From NCBI RefSeq assembly GCF_963676325.1, contig NZ_OY781099.1, forward strand, positions 2,108,001 to 2,172,000: DNA of 64,000 bases. Direction: 5' to 3'. This document shows positions 16,688 through 26,788 of this stretch, one piece after another. The translations under genes and the position numbers were made by a program. The DNA is from an uncultured Bacteroides sp. GTDB lineage: Bacteria > Bacteroidota > Bacteroidia > Bacteroidales > Bacteroidaceae. Numbering within the stretch: the first letter of the stretch is position 1; each line of letters begins with the position of its first letter. Under the pieces are notes generated by a model, which saw nothing but the letters and a program-made list of their open reading frames with translations, did no database searches and was not told where the DNA came from.

Positions 16688-17344
16688 ATGAAGTTTTTTA
16701 TTGACACAGCAAATTTGGATCAGATCAGGGAAGCCTATGATCTGGGAGTTCTTGATGGAGTGACAACTAATCCTTCACTGATGGCAAAAGAGGGTATTAA
16801 AGGTGTAGAAAACCAGCGAAAGCATTATGTTGAGATCTGCAACATTGTGGATGGAGATGTGAGTGCGGAAGTTATTGCTACCGACTATGAAGGAATGATT
16901 CATGAAGGAAGAGAGCTGGCCGCTCTTCATCCTCACATAGTGGTGAAGGTTCCTTGCACGGCAGATGGCATTAAGGCCATAAAGCATTTTGCAGGTGTGG
17001 GAATCCGTACAAACTGCACGCTAGTGTTCTCCATAGGACAAGCATTACTTGCTGCCAAAGCTGGTGCCACATACGTTTCTCCCTTCGTAGGCCGACTGGA
17101 TGATATTTGCAGTGACGGCATTGAAGTAGTTCGTAAAATAGTAGAGATGTATACCATTTATGATATTAAAACACAGGTGTTGGCCGCTTCAATAAGGCAT
17201 ACACAGCATATTATTCAATGCATTGAAGTTGGAGCAGATGTTGTAACCTGTCCGCTAAGTGCAATCAAAGGTTTACTTAAACATCCGTTGACTGATAGCG
17301 GACTGGAACAGTTCCTTGCAGATTATAAGAAAGTAAATAGCTGA
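16688..17344 (+). CDS. Fructose-6-phosphate aldolase / transaldolase-like protein
   Basis: A 218-residue TIM-barrel enzyme of the small transaldolase/FSA family. MKFFIDTANLDQI at the start and GVTTNPSLMAKEG (24-36) are hallmarks; the Schiff-base lysine is K87 in VVKVPCT. SGQ/SIG-type phosphate-binding features are present downstream (RHTQHIIQCIEVGADVVT). Family members either cleave fructose-6-phosphate or act as transaldolases, and sequence alone does not decide which. It is flanked by its own promoter and a strong terminator, so it is probably monocistronic. Confidence 0.9.
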   Translation: MKFFIDTANLDQIREAYDLGVLDGVTTNPSLMAKEGIKGVENQRKHYVEICNIVDGDVSAEVIATDYEGMIHEGRELAALHPHIVVKVPCTADGIKAIKHFAGVGIRTNCTLVFSIGQALLAAKAGATYVSPFVGRLDDICSDGIEVVRKIVEMYTIYDIKTQVLAASIRHTQHIIQCIEVGADVVTCPLSAIKGLLKHPLTDSGLEQFLADYKKVNS

Positions 17345-17368
17345 TTTATTTCTTAAAAGAATTCTAGC

Positions 17369-17405
17369 AAAAGGATGAATTTGGATTTAATCAATTCATC
17401 CTTTT
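17369..17405. terminator. Bidirectional terminator between the aldolase and the response regulator
   Basis: Perfect 13-bp arms AAAAGGATGAATT (17369-17381) and 17393-17405, with an 11-nt loop and A/T runs on both sides. The genes on either side converge, and the right arm touches the end of the minus-strand gene. Confidence 0.85.
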
Positions 17406-18097
17406 TAACTGACTATAAGTTTATACCCAATTCCACGAATATTAATAATGCGTATCCGCTGGTCGTGAGCCAGTTTGTGGCGAAGTTTAGTGATAAATAC
17501 CTGCAGGCTGCGAGAATTGAAGAAGCTGTCGTCTCCCCAAAGCTCAATCAGTATATTTTGTGTGGTCACTACTTGATCCATATTTTCGCATAAGCGCTTT
17601 AGAACCTCTGATTCACGGTGAGACAATTCCATGGAAGTGCCAGAAAATGAGAGCTGTTGCGTAACTGAATTAAATGAATAGTTACCTATAACATAGGTTA
17701 TACAATTCTTTTCTATCACAAAAGCCCTGTGCACCAATGATTTTATGCGAACAATAAGTTCCTGCATTCCGAAAGGTTTTTTCAGGTAATCATTGGCTCC
17801 TAATTCAAATCCCTCTACCACATCATTGATGGCCGAGCGCGCTGTGAGAAACAATACCGGGGTGGTTTTATCCGTTTGACGGATGCGACGCACCATCTCA
17901 AAGCCATCCATCCGGGGCATCATCACATCGGCTACCAATACATCGGGACGAAGTTGCATGAAGAGGCGCAACCCCTCTTCCCCATCTTTGGCAGTGGTAA
18001 TTGTGAAGTCTCTTTCCTCGAGGGTATCTTTAATAATCATTGAAAGTGTTTGCTCATCTTCCACTAACAACACATTGATTTTATCATTCGTTCCCAT
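17405..18097 (-). CDS. rprY: OmpR/PhoB-type response regulator, RprY-like
   Basis: A 230-residue DNA-binding regulator. The receiver domain (1-125) has the acidic pair in LLVEDEQ, phospho-acceptor D57 (VLVADVMMP), T85 and K107 (KKPFG). The C-terminal winged helix (about 132-230) ends in RIINIRGIGYKL. It overlaps the upstream kinase gene by 14 bases, so the two are co-translated partners. The pair resembles RprX/RprY of Bacteroides fragilis. The symbol is assigned by resemblance and should be read as RprY-like. Confidence 0.88.
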   Translation of the reverse strand: MGTNDKINVLLVEDEQTLSMIIKDTLEERDFTITTAKDGEEGLRLFMQLRPDVLVADVMMPRMDGFEMVRRIRQTDKTTPVLFLTARSAINDVVEGFELGANDYLKKPFGMQELIVRIKSLVHRAFVIEKNCITYVIGNYSFNSVTQQLSFSGTSMELSHRESEVLKRLCENMDQVVTTQNILIELWGDDSFFNSRSLQVFITKLRHKLAHDQRIRIINIRGIGYKLIVS

Positions 18098-19577
18098 GCT
18101 GCGGCAGTTTAAATGTAAATGTAGAACCTTTACCTAAAGTACTTTTCACGTTAATACTCCCTCCCATTCTTTCAGCAAGAGTTCTAACGTAGAAAAGTCC
18201 CAATCCGAATCCTTTCACGTCGTGCAGGTTACCGGTAGGCACTCTGTAGAACTTATCAAAGATGTGAGTTTGCTTCTCGGGAGCAATACCTATCCCTTTA
18301 TCTGAAACTTCTACAAAAAACTCGTTATTACTGTAACTGATGCTAATTGACACATCGGCTTTCTCCAGTGAATATTTCACGGCATTATCGAGAAGATTAC
18401 TCAAAATGTTGTAAGTATGCACACGGTCAGTCTTAACTGAAAGGTTTTCCGGCTCAACAGACAAAGTAAAGTTTGCAGGCTTATCAGCTTTTATCTTGTG
18501 TTGCTCTATAAGATTGTCGGCCAACTCCTTTACACTTATAGTTTCCATATTAAGACGAAAGGTTTTACGTTGCTCCATACTCATGGAAAGAATCTGTTCC
18601 ACCAGTCCACTAAGCCTCTGTAATTGCTCTATACAAATATGCAGATACTTTTCACGCTTACTTTCATTGTCAATGAGATTAAAATTGAGCAGAGCATCAG
18701 TCGCCGCATAGGTTATTGCTATCGGAGTTTTCAGCTCGTGAGTAATATTATTGGTAAAGTCTGATTTCATCTCGTCCAGTGTTTTTTGTTTCAGAATGGT
18801 TCTGATAAGATACCAGAACGAAACGGATAATATGACAAGGATAATGAATGATGTGAGAAGAATTCCCGTCATTTGTTTCAGGATAATTCCGTCTGTAGGC
18901 TCGGTATATACCTGATAAGCATGTGCACCCTGAACATCGTACTTCAGTTCATACATTTTCAGAGTCTTGGTGTCAATGGAAGCTGGTAAGGAAGAACTTT
19001 GTACTTTGTGCGTTTTTGTATTTACAACTTGTGTGTAGTGACGGATATTGAGATTGTATTTCTTTAATTCGCCGTTCATTATACTATCAAAGTCCCGAAC
19101 ATTGATTGCTTCTACATTAATATCAATTGCCGAGTGTAAGCCTTGTTGCATCTGTCTTAGCATAGCATCTATGGAGTTTTGATCTTTTCCTATATTGATG
19201 CTATCGTTAACTAAATTATTACCTTGAATAATCCTTTCGTTTTCATAAGTCGCACCATCTCTTCTCATTGTTTTTTTTATAACAATATGGCTTGTTTTAT
19301 TAACCTCTCCTTTTCTAAATAATGTGGAGTAAGAGACTTCACCGTGTATATCGGCTTTTACACCGGTCACTCGTTGTTTGTTTTCCTTCTCACTCAATCT
19401 ATCGGCACGCATAAACAGCTCAATATGATCAGCGTTTTTTATGGCATTCTCAATATTTGTGTCGGTCTGCTTACTTGTGCTATGGTAAAAGCTTACCAGC
19501 CAATAAGCCTGATAGATAAACACTCCTGTGAGAGACAGGATGATGAGTAACACTATTATTTTAAAAGGTAGTTTCAT
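18084..19577 (-). CDS. rprX: Sensor histidine kinase, RprX-like
   Basis: A 497-residue inner-membrane kinase. TM1 is at about 7-30, a periplasmic domain at 31-233 and TM2 at about 236-258, followed by HisKA with H280 (NITHELKTPIA) and HATPase with NLLDNAVKYS, DKGIGI and GFGLGLFYVR. All catalytic boxes are intact. It would phosphorylate the overlapping RprY-like regulator. The stimulus is not evident. A TAnnTTTG box (19583-19590) sits only five bases before the ATG, which would make the mRNA nearly leaderless. The divergent barrel gene at 19710 is a natural target candidate (inference). Confidence 0.9.
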   Translation of the reverse strand: MKLPFKIIVLLIILSLTGVFIYQAYWLVSFYHSTSKQTDTNIENAIKNADHIELFMRADRLSEKENKQRVTGVKADIHGEVSYSTLFRKGEVNKTSHIVIKKTMRRDGATYENERIIQGNNLVNDSINIGKDQNSIDAMLRQMQQGLHSAIDINVEAINVRDFDSIMNGELKKYNLNIRHYTQVVNTKTHKVQSSSLPASIDTKTLKMYELKYDVQGAHAYQVYTEPTDGIILKQMTGILLTSFIILVILSVSFWYLIRTILKQKTLDEMKSDFTNNITHELKTPIAITYAATDALLNFNLIDNESKREKYLHICIEQLQRLSGLVEQILSMSMEQRKTFRLNMETISVKELADNLIEQHKIKADKPANFTLSVEPENLSVKTDRVHTYNILSNLLDNAVKYSLEKADVSISISYSNNEFFVEVSDKGIGIAPEKQTHIFDKFYRVPTGNLHDVKGFGLGLFYVRTLAERMGGSINVKSTLGKGSTFTFKLPQHGNE

Positions 19578-19709
19578 GCGTACAAAAATAAGTATAAAGC
19601 GTATACAATCTTCTTTTTGATAAGACTAAATAACACTATATAATCATCTGATAACACAATACTGCTTATTTTTTGTTGAATTTTGCATCGTAAACAAAAT
19701 AAACACATT

Positions 19710-21788
19710 ATGAAAAAACTATTCATGATAATAATTTTTAGTTCTTTCTGCTTCTGGGCGAAAGCACAAGTTAGTGATTCTGCATCGGTATCTGTAGACA
19801 GTGTTCTGCATCAGTTGCCAGAAATCATGGTAAAAGGCGAACGCCCTATGGTAAAGGCCTCGCAAGGCAAACTTATTTATGATCTTCCTCGTATAGTCAG
19901 CAATTTGCCGGTAGATAACGCTTACGACGCAATAAAAGAGATTCCGGGAGTAATGGATATGCAAGGAGCATTGTCTTTGGCAGGATCGGCTGTAAATATT
20001 ATCATCAACGGAAAAGTAAGCACCATGAGTGCTGAGCAACTTACAACTTTACTGAAAACCATTCCGGTGTCTAAAATAGAAAAAGCAGAAGTTATGTATG
20101 CTGCTCCGGCAAGATATAATATCCGTGGAGCCGTGATTAATCTGGTGTTGAAATCGGGTATTGGTGAAGCTCCTTCGCTTATGGGAGAGCTCTATTCGGC
20201 ATGGACACAAAAGTATTACGAGAACCTGCAGGAAAGGGGAAGCCTGCTTTTTTCTTCCAATAAATTTTCTGCCGATTTTCTTTATTCATACGGCAACGGA
20301 CGTGAATATTCAGGTAATGACAGATATGAGAAACATTTACTGAAAGGTACCACATACGATTTAAGCCAGTTCACCAGAGGGCGTTCACGTGATGAGGATA
20401 ATAATATTCGATTGGGTATGGATTATTCCTTTACTAAAGATAATGTACTTAGTTTTGTTTATTCCACCCAGCTATCAAAAGGTACTTATCGCAATGCCAC
20501 AACAGGATCGGAAGTAAGTAAGGCAGATAAATATGACGAGAGTCAGCTTCATAATCTGAAACTCGATTATCAGTCGCCCTTTGGAATGAAGGCAGGATCG
20601 GAGTTTACTTATTACAAGAATCCTGGTTCACAGCTTTTTAAGGGAGTAATGAATAACACGGATACCCATTTCTTCTCAAAAGATCAGCAGAAAATAAATA
20701 AATGGATGTTTTACCTGAACCAAAGCCATCAGTTACCTGCTAATTGGGGAATCAATTATGGAGTGCAATATACAACCTCTACCGATAATAATTATCAGTA
20801 CTACTTTGATGACGTTACGGGAGACTATATACCAACCAACTCTCTGAACAGTAGACGCAAAGAGCATACGTTTAACGGTTTTATCGGATTTAATAAGAAC
20901 TTTGGTGATAAGTTTTCCATGGATGCTTCTCTTGCGGCAGAGTATTACAAGACTGTTGTATGGAATGAATGGACTTTTTATCCCACTTTAAACGCTACCT
21001 ATACTCCTAAAGCAGGGCATGTGTTGCAACTGTCTTTTTCCAGCAATAAGCAATATTCTTCTTACTGGAGTACGAATGATGCAATCACAAATGCAAGCAG
21101 CTATGTGGAAATTCAGGGTAATCCATACCTGAAACCTTCACGGGAATACGAAACAAACCTGACATATATTTTGAAGAGCAAGTATATGTTTACGGCATTC
21201 TTTAATCATGTACCCGATTATTTCACACAGGTTCCTTATCAGTCGCCCGACAGATTGGTGCTGATCTATAAATATCATAATTTCAATTATCAGCAGCAAG
21301 TCGGACTGCAGACTGTTATCCCATTTAAGGTGAAAGACTTTCTTGACTCACGTCTTACGTTGGTGGGTTATTACAAGCGTGAGAAAGACAATGATTTCTA
21401 CGATATACCTTTTAACCGTAGCAAATATTCGTTCATGGCGAGCATGGATAACACTTTCACCATCTCTTCTCAGCCTGATATTAAGTTCGTTCTTACAGGA
21501 TTCTATCAGAATGGGACTATTCAGGGAATATATGATTTAAGTCGTTCATTCGATGTAAATACGGCTTTGAAATGGACATTTGCCAAACAACGCGCACAGA
21601 TTACTTTAAAGGGAGACGATTTGTTTAATTCGAGCTTTATAAAAACCAATATAGATTATGCCAATCAGTATAGCACGATGAAGACGGTTATGAATAACCG
21701 TGCTTTCACACTCTCTTTCAGTTACAAGTTTGGTAATTACAAGGAGAAACAACGTAAAGGAGTTGACACTTCCCGCTTCAATAAATAG
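19710..21788 (+). CDS. Outer-membrane beta-barrel protein, TonB-receptor-like
   Basis: An outer-membrane protein of about 692 residues. The ATG at 19710 opens a signal peptide (MKKLFMIIIFSSFCFWAKAQ); an upstream in-frame start at 19683 adds only charged residues. After a linker, a plug-like domain is visible (YDAIKEIPGVMDMQGALSLAG and VNIIINGKVSTMSAEQL, then IRGAVINLVLK). A long barrel with alternating aromatic strands follows, ending in FTLSFSYKFG. This layout matches the outer-membrane beta-barrel family (PF14905) that resembles TonB receptors but lacks SusD partners. The substrate is unknown. It is transcribed divergently from rprXY and may belong to that regulon. Confidence 0.85.
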   Translation: MKKLFMIIIFSSFCFWAKAQVSDSASVSVDSVLHQLPEIMVKGERPMVKASQGKLIYDLPRIVSNLPVDNAYDAIKEIPGVMDMQGALSLAGSAVNIIINGKVSTMSAEQLTTLLKTIPVSKIEKAEVMYAAPARYNIRGAVINLVLKSGIGEAPSLMGELYSAWTQKYYENLQERGSLLFSSNKFSADFLYSYGNGREYSGNDRYEKHLLKGTTYDLSQFTRGRSRDEDNNIRLGMDYSFTKDNVLSFVYSTQLSKGTYRNATTGSEVSKADKYDESQLHNLKLDYQSPFGMKAGSEFTYYKNPGSQLFKGVMNNTDTHFFSKDQQKINKWMFYLNQSHQLPANWGINYGVQYTTSTDNNYQYYFDDVTGDYIPTNSLNSRRKEHTFNGFIGFNKNFGDKFSMDASLAAEYYKTVVWNEWTFYPTLNATYTPKAGHVLQLSFSSNKQYSSYWSTNDAITNASSYVEIQGNPYLKPSREYETNLTYILKSKYMFTAFFNHVPDYFTQVPYQSPDRLVLIYKYHNFNYQQQVGLQTVIPFKVKDFLDSRLTLVGYYKREKDNDFYDIPFNRSKYSFMASMDNTFTISSQPDIKFVLTGFYQNGTIQGIYDLSRSFDVNTALKWTFAKQRAQITLKGDDLFNSSFIKTNIDYANQYSTMKTVMNNRAFTLSFSYKFGNYKEKQRKGVDTSRFNK

Positions 21789-21801
21789 GAAGTGGCAACT
21801 C
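21760..21801. terminator. Terminator overlapping the end of the barrel gene
   Basis: Inverted repeat GAGTTGACACTTCC (21760-21773) / GGAAGTGGCAACTC (21788-21801) with one mismatch. The stop codon of the barrel gene lies in the loop/right arm. It separates two convergent genes and can act for both. Confidence 0.7.
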
Positions 21802-21816
21802 TTTAATTACTTTACA

Positions 21817-23349
21817 TTACTTCTTCAACTTAAGTTCGTAAAGATCATTTCTTCTGTCTTTTAAGTTTCTTACACTGCCATAAGTGTGAAGTTCATTCAA
21901 TAAATTCAGATCCACATCAGACACCAGAATCATTTCGGTGTTTGGTGTGGCTTCGGCACACTTTCCATCGGTTGGGAATGCAAAATCACAAGGAGTGAAT
22001 ACTCCCGATTGGGCGTACTGTATATCCATATTGTGCACGCGTGGCAAATTTCCCACACTACCCGCAATAACCACAAAGCATTCATTCTCAATAGCACGGG
22101 CCTGAGCGCAGATCCGTACGCGTGAATATCCGTTTTGTGTATCGGTAAGGAACGGAACAAAGAGTATCTGCATTCCTTGATCGGCCATAATGCGGGTAAG
22201 CTCAGGGTATTCCACATCGTAACAAATCAATATCCCTATCTTCGCACAATCTGTATCAAAGGTTTTAATTACTTTTCCGCCTGAAAGTCCCCAGCTTTTC
22301 GTCTCATCGGGCGTAACATGAATTTTTTCGTAAGTATCATAAGTACCATCTCTGCGGCAAAGGAATCCCACATTATAGAGGTCGTCGCCGCGAAGTTGTG
22401 GCATACTTCCGGTAATGATATTTATATTGTAACTGATGGCAAGGTTTATGAAACGTTTCCGCATTTCATTGGTATATTTGGCAAGCTCACGAATGGCCTG
22501 AGATTCTCCCAGATGGTTGAACTTTGCCATCAATGGTGCATTGAAATACTCGGGGAAAAGTACAAAATCACTTTTATAATCAGATACCGCATCCACAAAG
22601 AACTCTACCTGTTCAAATACATCGTCGATAGTGTTATAGGAACGCATCTGCCATTGAACCAGCCCTAGTCTGATCGTCGTTTTCTGAGGAATAAACTCTT
22701 GCGTGGGTGGCTGATAATAAATATTATCCCATTGCAAAAGACAGGCAAAGTGACGTGATTCTTCATCATTAGGCAGGTAATTGGTCATTACCTTACGCAC
22801 GTGGAAATCATTAGATAACTGGAAGGTAAGCACGGGATCAAAAATCTCCTTCTTGCTTACTTTATGGATATACTCTTTGGGGCGAATATCCTCAGCGTAC
22901 TTGTGATAGTTTGGTATCCTACCACCAAACATGATAGCCTTCAGGTTTAGAGTTTCACAAAGCTCCTTGCGGTAATCATACATTCTCCTAGCCAGTCTGA
23001 GGCCACGATATTCAGGATGAATAAAGACTTCTATGCCGTACAAGATGTTTCCTTCCGGATTATGTGTGTTGAAAGTTTCCTGTCCGGTAACAGAAGCATA
23101 GGTGTGATCGTTCTTTACCATATCGTAATCTACAATGATAGAGAAAGCACAACCCACTATTTTGTTATCTACAACCGCTACAATCTGTCCTTCGGGGAAG
23201 ATTGTGATTAACTTTTCTATTTGTTCGTGAGACCAGAATATATCGCTTCCATCTGAATAGGTTCTGGTAAATGATTGTGATAGTTGGGCATAATCGTCCA
23301 GCTGCAGAGAACGGATTTTTACTTTGCTTATTTTATGCATAGGTTCCAT
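21817..23349 (-). CDS. GNAT acetyltransferase fused to a carbon-nitrogen hydrolase (nitrilase superfamily)
   Basis: A 510-residue two-domain enzyme. Residues 8 to about 160 are a GNAT domain (VFIHPEYRGLRLARRMYDY is the acetyl-CoA-binding segment). Residues 225-505 are a nitrilase-type amidase with the complete catalytic triad E267 (LFPEYF), K342 (YEKIHV) and C376 (LICYDVEYPE). Proteins with this fusion are widespread, but their substrate is not settled; pairing an amide hydrolase with an acyltransferase suggests a two-step amide modification. An alternative start four residues later is possible. It is monocistronic, with a TACCTTTG promoter box at 23380-23387. Confidence 0.9.
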   Translation of the reverse strand: MEPMHKISKVKIRSLQLDDYAQLSQSFTRTYSDGSDIFWSHEQIEKLITIFPEGQIVAVVDNKIVGCAFSIIVDYDMVKNDHTYASVTGQETFNTHNPEGNILYGIEVFIHPEYRGLRLARRMYDYRKELCETLNLKAIMFGGRIPNYHKYAEDIRPKEYIHKVSKKEIFDPVLTFQLSNDFHVRKVMTNYLPNDEESRHFACLLQWDNIYYQPPTQEFIPQKTTIRLGLVQWQMRSYNTIDDVFEQVEFFVDAVSDYKSDFVLFPEYFNAPLMAKFNHLGESQAIRELAKYTNEMRKRFINLAISYNINIITGSMPQLRGDDLYNVGFLCRRDGTYDTYEKIHVTPDETKSWGLSGGKVIKTFDTDCAKIGILICYDVEYPELTRIMADQGMQILFVPFLTDTQNGYSRVRICAQARAIENECFVVIAGSVGNLPRVHNMDIQYAQSGVFTPCDFAFPTDGKCAEATPNTEMILVSDVDLNLLNELHTYGSVRNLKDRRNDLYELKLKK

Positions 23350-23379
23350 AGCTGTTCCAATTTATTGATCTAGTTATTA

Positions 23380-23387
23380 CAAAGGTA
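23380..23387 (-). promoter_or_regulatory. Predicted -7 promoter element (TACCTTTG) for the GNAT-nitrilase gene
   Basis: Plus-strand CAAAGGTA, 30 bp upstream of the ATG, matches TAnnTTTG on the minus strand. Confidence 0.6.
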
Positions 23388-23541
23388 AAGGAAATATTTC
23401 GGAATCTATTCGCTAATAAATAAAAATGTAACAGGAATTGACTGACAGCAGGAACTGAATAAATTCTAGTTTGTTCAGCAATTAATCAATAAAAAGAGTT
23501 ATTCTCTCAACTTATTATTTAGTAAAAGCCAAAGAAACGAG

Positions 23542-23549
23542 TATATTTG
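23542..23549 (+). promoter_or_regulatory. Predicted -7 promoter element (TATATTTG) for the GH115 gene
   Basis: TATATTTG fits TAnnTTTG and lies 47 bp before the ATG at 23597. Confidence 0.55.
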
Positions 23550-23596
23550 CTCTCTGTTACTATTACAGTCTATTTAGAATAATATTATTGAGCACT

Positions 23597-26413
23597 ATGA
23601 AACATATTTTTCGCCCCTTTCTACTTCTTTTTTGCTTTGAAGCAACGCTCTTTACTCCTCTTTTTGCTGAGGATTTTTCTTTAATATCTAAAGAGAAACC
23701 TGCAACTGTTTACCTGAACAAGAATGAAAAGATAGTTGTGCATACAGCTTTAGATCTGTTTTTATCGGATATGTCTGAAGTATCCGGCAATAAGCCGACA
23801 GAGATTAGCACGCTCGATAATGCCTCTATTATTGTGGCAACAGTTGGTAAATCAAAGGAGGCAGACGAATGGCTGAAGAAGCAGAAGGTTTCAGCGAAAG
23901 AGTTACTGAATAAATGGGAAGCTTTTAAGATTCAGGTTATTCAGCGGAATGGCAATCCGTGTCTGGTGATACTGGGAAGCGATGACCGCGGAACAGCTTA
24001 TGGTGTGCTGGAATTATCACGGATTATTGGTGTTTCCCCATGGTGTTGGTGGGCGGATGCTACACCTTCCAAAAAGAATACGCTTACTCTTCCCGAAGGA
24101 TATGTAAACGTGCAACAACCGTCTGTTCAGTATCGGGGCATATTCATGAATGATGAAGATTGGGGACTGATGCCGTGGAGTTCTAAAAACTTTGAGCAGA
24201 CTTTCGTAAAAGGACAGATTGGTCCAAAGACCTACGCAAAAATCTTTGAATTGCTGCTTCGTCTGCGTGCAAATACTATCTGGCCGGCTATGCATGAGTG
24301 TACTGTTCCGTTCTATTTTGTGAATGGAACGAAAGAAATGGCCGATAAATTCGGTATTGTAATGGCAACATCTCACTGTGAACCGCTTATGAGGAACAGT
24401 GCCGGAGAATGGGACGCAAAGAAGTACGGTGAGTATAATTATCTGACCAATAAAGAAACTATTACTTCTTACTGGACAGAGCGATTGAAAAACGTTGGTC
24501 AGTCGGAGAATATCTATACCATCGGCATGAGAGGCGTTCATGACGGACAGATGCAGGGAGTAAAAACGCTGGAAGAGCACACGGCTGCGCTGACTAATGT
24601 GTTTAAAGACCAGCGCGAGCTGTTGGCAAAGTATGTTAATCCCGATGTAACTAAGGTTCCTCAGGTATTTGTGCCGTACAAAGAGGTTCTCAATGTATAT
24701 AATAACGGACTGAAGGTACCAGATGATGTTACGTTAATGTGGTGTGACGATAATTACGGCTATATCACTCGCCTGAGCAATGAGCAGGAACGAAAAAGAA
24801 AAGGCGGCGCAGGTGTATATTACCACATTTCTTACTGGGGACGTCCTCACGATTATCTTTGGCTTTGCAGTACTCAACCGTCTTTGATTTATACAGAGAT
24901 GAAGCGTGCCTGGGATTACGGGGCTCGCAAGCTATGGATTCTGAATGTAGGCGACATCAAACCTGCTGAATACGACATTGAATTCTTTATGGACTTAGCA
25001 TGGAACGTAAATAATGTTCAACCAAATACGATTTCTCAGCATTTAGATAACTGGCTTACCCGGGAGTTTGGCAGTGAAGCTGGCAAGGAACTCACTCCTT
25101 TGATGAATAAATATTATAAGTTGGCCGACATCCGCAAGCCGGAATTTATGGGATGGAGTCGTGTGGAAGAAGCTTCTGTGAAAGGAGGAAAAACTCCTGT
25201 GATTGATTCTGAATTCAACCCGTTTGCTTTTGGTGATGAACTTCAAAAACGCGCTGATGAATACACTGCCCTCTCAGAAAGAGTGAAAGAGATTGCCAAA
25301 AGAATCCCTACCGAACAGCAAGATGCCTACTTTGAGCTAGTGCAATACCCGGTTTGTGGTGCAGCTGCAATGAATCAAAAGCATTTGTATGCTCAGAAGG
25401 CGCGACTACTAGCCCGTTATAACTTGCTCGCAGCCAATGAATATTCCTTTTTGAGCGGCCATGCTTACAACGAAATTGCCGGACTGACTCAGACGTATAA
25501 CCACGACATTCAGAAAGCTAAATGGAATGGAATGATGGATATGAAGCCGCGTCAGCTTTCTGTATTCCAATATCCGGCATTACCAGAGAAAGTTACCCCT
25601 CAGCAAGGGGCTTCGGCGCTGGTTTGGATAGAGGGTGACAGCATTCCGATGCAGTCAAAAAGCAAGGCTAATCTTATTTCGTTGGTTCACAAAGCCGGTA
25701 ACCATACCTTTATATCATTATTCAGCCGTAATGGTAACCCCGTAGCTTGGAAAGTTGAGAAGGCTCCTTCATGGTTAAAAATAGAAGAGCAGGAAAACGG
25801 AATGCAATTTGAAAAGAGACTAATTATTAGTGCCGATTGGGCAAAAGTAAATAGTGATTGTCAGGGTGAGCTATTCCTGTCTGTTGACGGAGAAAAGTAT
25901 CAGTTTAATATACAGGCAAAGAATCTCGCTCCGGGCATTATGACCGAGGCAAACGGAATGATTGCATGGAATGCGGCGGATTATAAATCGGCAGCAAAGG
26001 GAACTCAGGTTATTGAAGGTTTGGGGCATAGTGCAAAAGCTGTATCTCTTCCTAAAAATAGCGAACTGATTTACGAAGTTTACACCACAACTCCGGGTGA
26101 AGCGGCCCTTAGAGTGGCATTAATTCCTAATCATCCGGTAAATGGCGGAAGTATCCGTTATGCTATTTCCGTGGATAACGAAAAGCCTCAGGTGGTGGCT
26201 TATGAAACCGGATTCCGTAGTGAGCCATGGAAAATAAATGTTTTGAGAAATCAATCACTGAACACTACTCTTCATAAAATAAACATTCCGGGAAAGCACA
26301 CCATTCGTATCAGTGCACTCGACCCGGAAGTTATTGTTGATCAGCTTATGCTTGATTTTAATAAGGATAGAAAGTTCTATAAAATTCCGATAGAATTGTC
26401 ATTGAATAAATAG
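23597..26413 (+). CDS. Glycoside hydrolase family 115 (xylan alpha-1,2-glucuronidase)
   Basis: An exported enzyme of about 938 residues that should remove glucuronic or 4-O-methyl-glucuronic acid from xylan. The ATG at 23597 opens a signal peptide (HIFRPFLLLFCFEATLF); the frame is also open from a TTG three codons earlier, which is less likely. GH115 landmarks run through the first 500 residues: RGTAYGVLELSRIIGVSPWCWW, RGIFMNDEDWGLMPW, NTIWPAMHECTVPFYF, GMRGVHDGQM and WCDDNYGYITRLSNEQE. The C-terminal beta domain (about 740-930) is family-typical. No SusC/D pair is adjacent, so it acts alone or with distant loci. Its 3' end overlaps the convergent membrane-protein gene by 37 bases. Confidence 0.93.
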   Translation: MKHIFRPFLLLFCFEATLFTPLFAEDFSLISKEKPATVYLNKNEKIVVHTALDLFLSDMSEVSGNKPTEISTLDNASIIVATVGKSKEADEWLKKQKVSAKELLNKWEAFKIQVIQRNGNPCLVILGSDDRGTAYGVLELSRIIGVSPWCWWADATPSKKNTLTLPEGYVNVQQPSVQYRGIFMNDEDWGLMPWSSKNFEQTFVKGQIGPKTYAKIFELLLRLRANTIWPAMHECTVPFYFVNGTKEMADKFGIVMATSHCEPLMRNSAGEWDAKKYGEYNYLTNKETITSYWTERLKNVGQSENIYTIGMRGVHDGQMQGVKTLEEHTAALTNVFKDQRELLAKYVNPDVTKVPQVFVPYKEVLNVYNNGLKVPDDVTLMWCDDNYGYITRLSNEQERKRKGGAGVYYHISYWGRPHDYLWLCSTQPSLIYTEMKRAWDYGARKLWILNVGDIKPAEYDIEFFMDLAWNVNNVQPNTISQHLDNWLTREFGSEAGKELTPLMNKYYKLADIRKPEFMGWSRVEEASVKGGKTPVIDSEFNPFAFGDELQKRADEYTALSERVKEIAKRIPTEQQDAYFELVQYPVCGAAAMNQKHLYAQKARLLARYNLLAANEYSFLSGHAYNEIAGLTQTYNHDIQKAKWNGMMDMKPRQLSVFQYPALPEKVTPQQGASALVWIEGDSIPMQSKSKANLISLVHKAGNHTFISLFSRNGNPVAWKVEKAPSWLKIEEQENGMQFEKRLIISADWAKVNSDCQGELFLSVDGEKYQFNIQAKNLAPGIMTEANGMIAWNAADYKSAAKGTQVIEGLGHSAKAVSLPKNSELIYEVYTTTPGEAALRVALIPNHPVNGGSIRYAISVDNEKPQVVAYETGFRSEPWKINVLRNQSLNTTLHKINIPGKHTIRISALDPEVIVDQLMLDFNKDRKFYKIPIELSLNK

Positions 26414-26784
26414 AAAAGAGAGTATAACATTAACGCTAATATAATTATTGCCCAGTACCAGTTATGTTTTGTCCAGGTAATATTCCAACCAAGGCAAACC
26501 AAAAACAAAACTATTCCTGCTATTGGTAATAATTCTATTTCATAAACGATCATCACTAGTGGCAATTCTCTACCTCCATCATGTAAAAATGGTCCGATAC
26601 AATAGATAAACAGAATAAATAACAGGATAGAAAAAATTAATCCTTTAATAAATAGCACTAACGGATTGCCACTAAATATAAAACTATCACATCGATCTTT
26701 TCTCAAAAAAGGAAAGATCGAGAATACTATTATGGGTATTATATTTATAATGCCAATGATTATATAAATAGCCTTCTCTTCCAT
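26377..26784 (-). CDS. Small hypothetical membrane protein
   Basis: A 135-residue hydrophobic protein with four predicted membrane segments (about 6-27, 45-66, 77-100, 108-128) and charged loops (RKDRCDS, HDGGREL). I do not recognise a family. It starts 4 bp after the AbgT stop, so it is probably translated from the same message. Its last 37 bases are antisense to the GH115 3' end. Confidence 0.65.
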   Translation of the reverse strand: MEEKAIYIIIGIINIIPIIVFSIFPFLRKDRCDSFIFSGNPLVLFIKGLIFSILLFILFIYCIGPFLHDGGRELPLVMIVYEIELLPIAGIVLFLVCLGWNITWTKHNWYWAIIILALMLYSLFYLFNDNSIGIL

Positions 26785-26788
26785 ATTA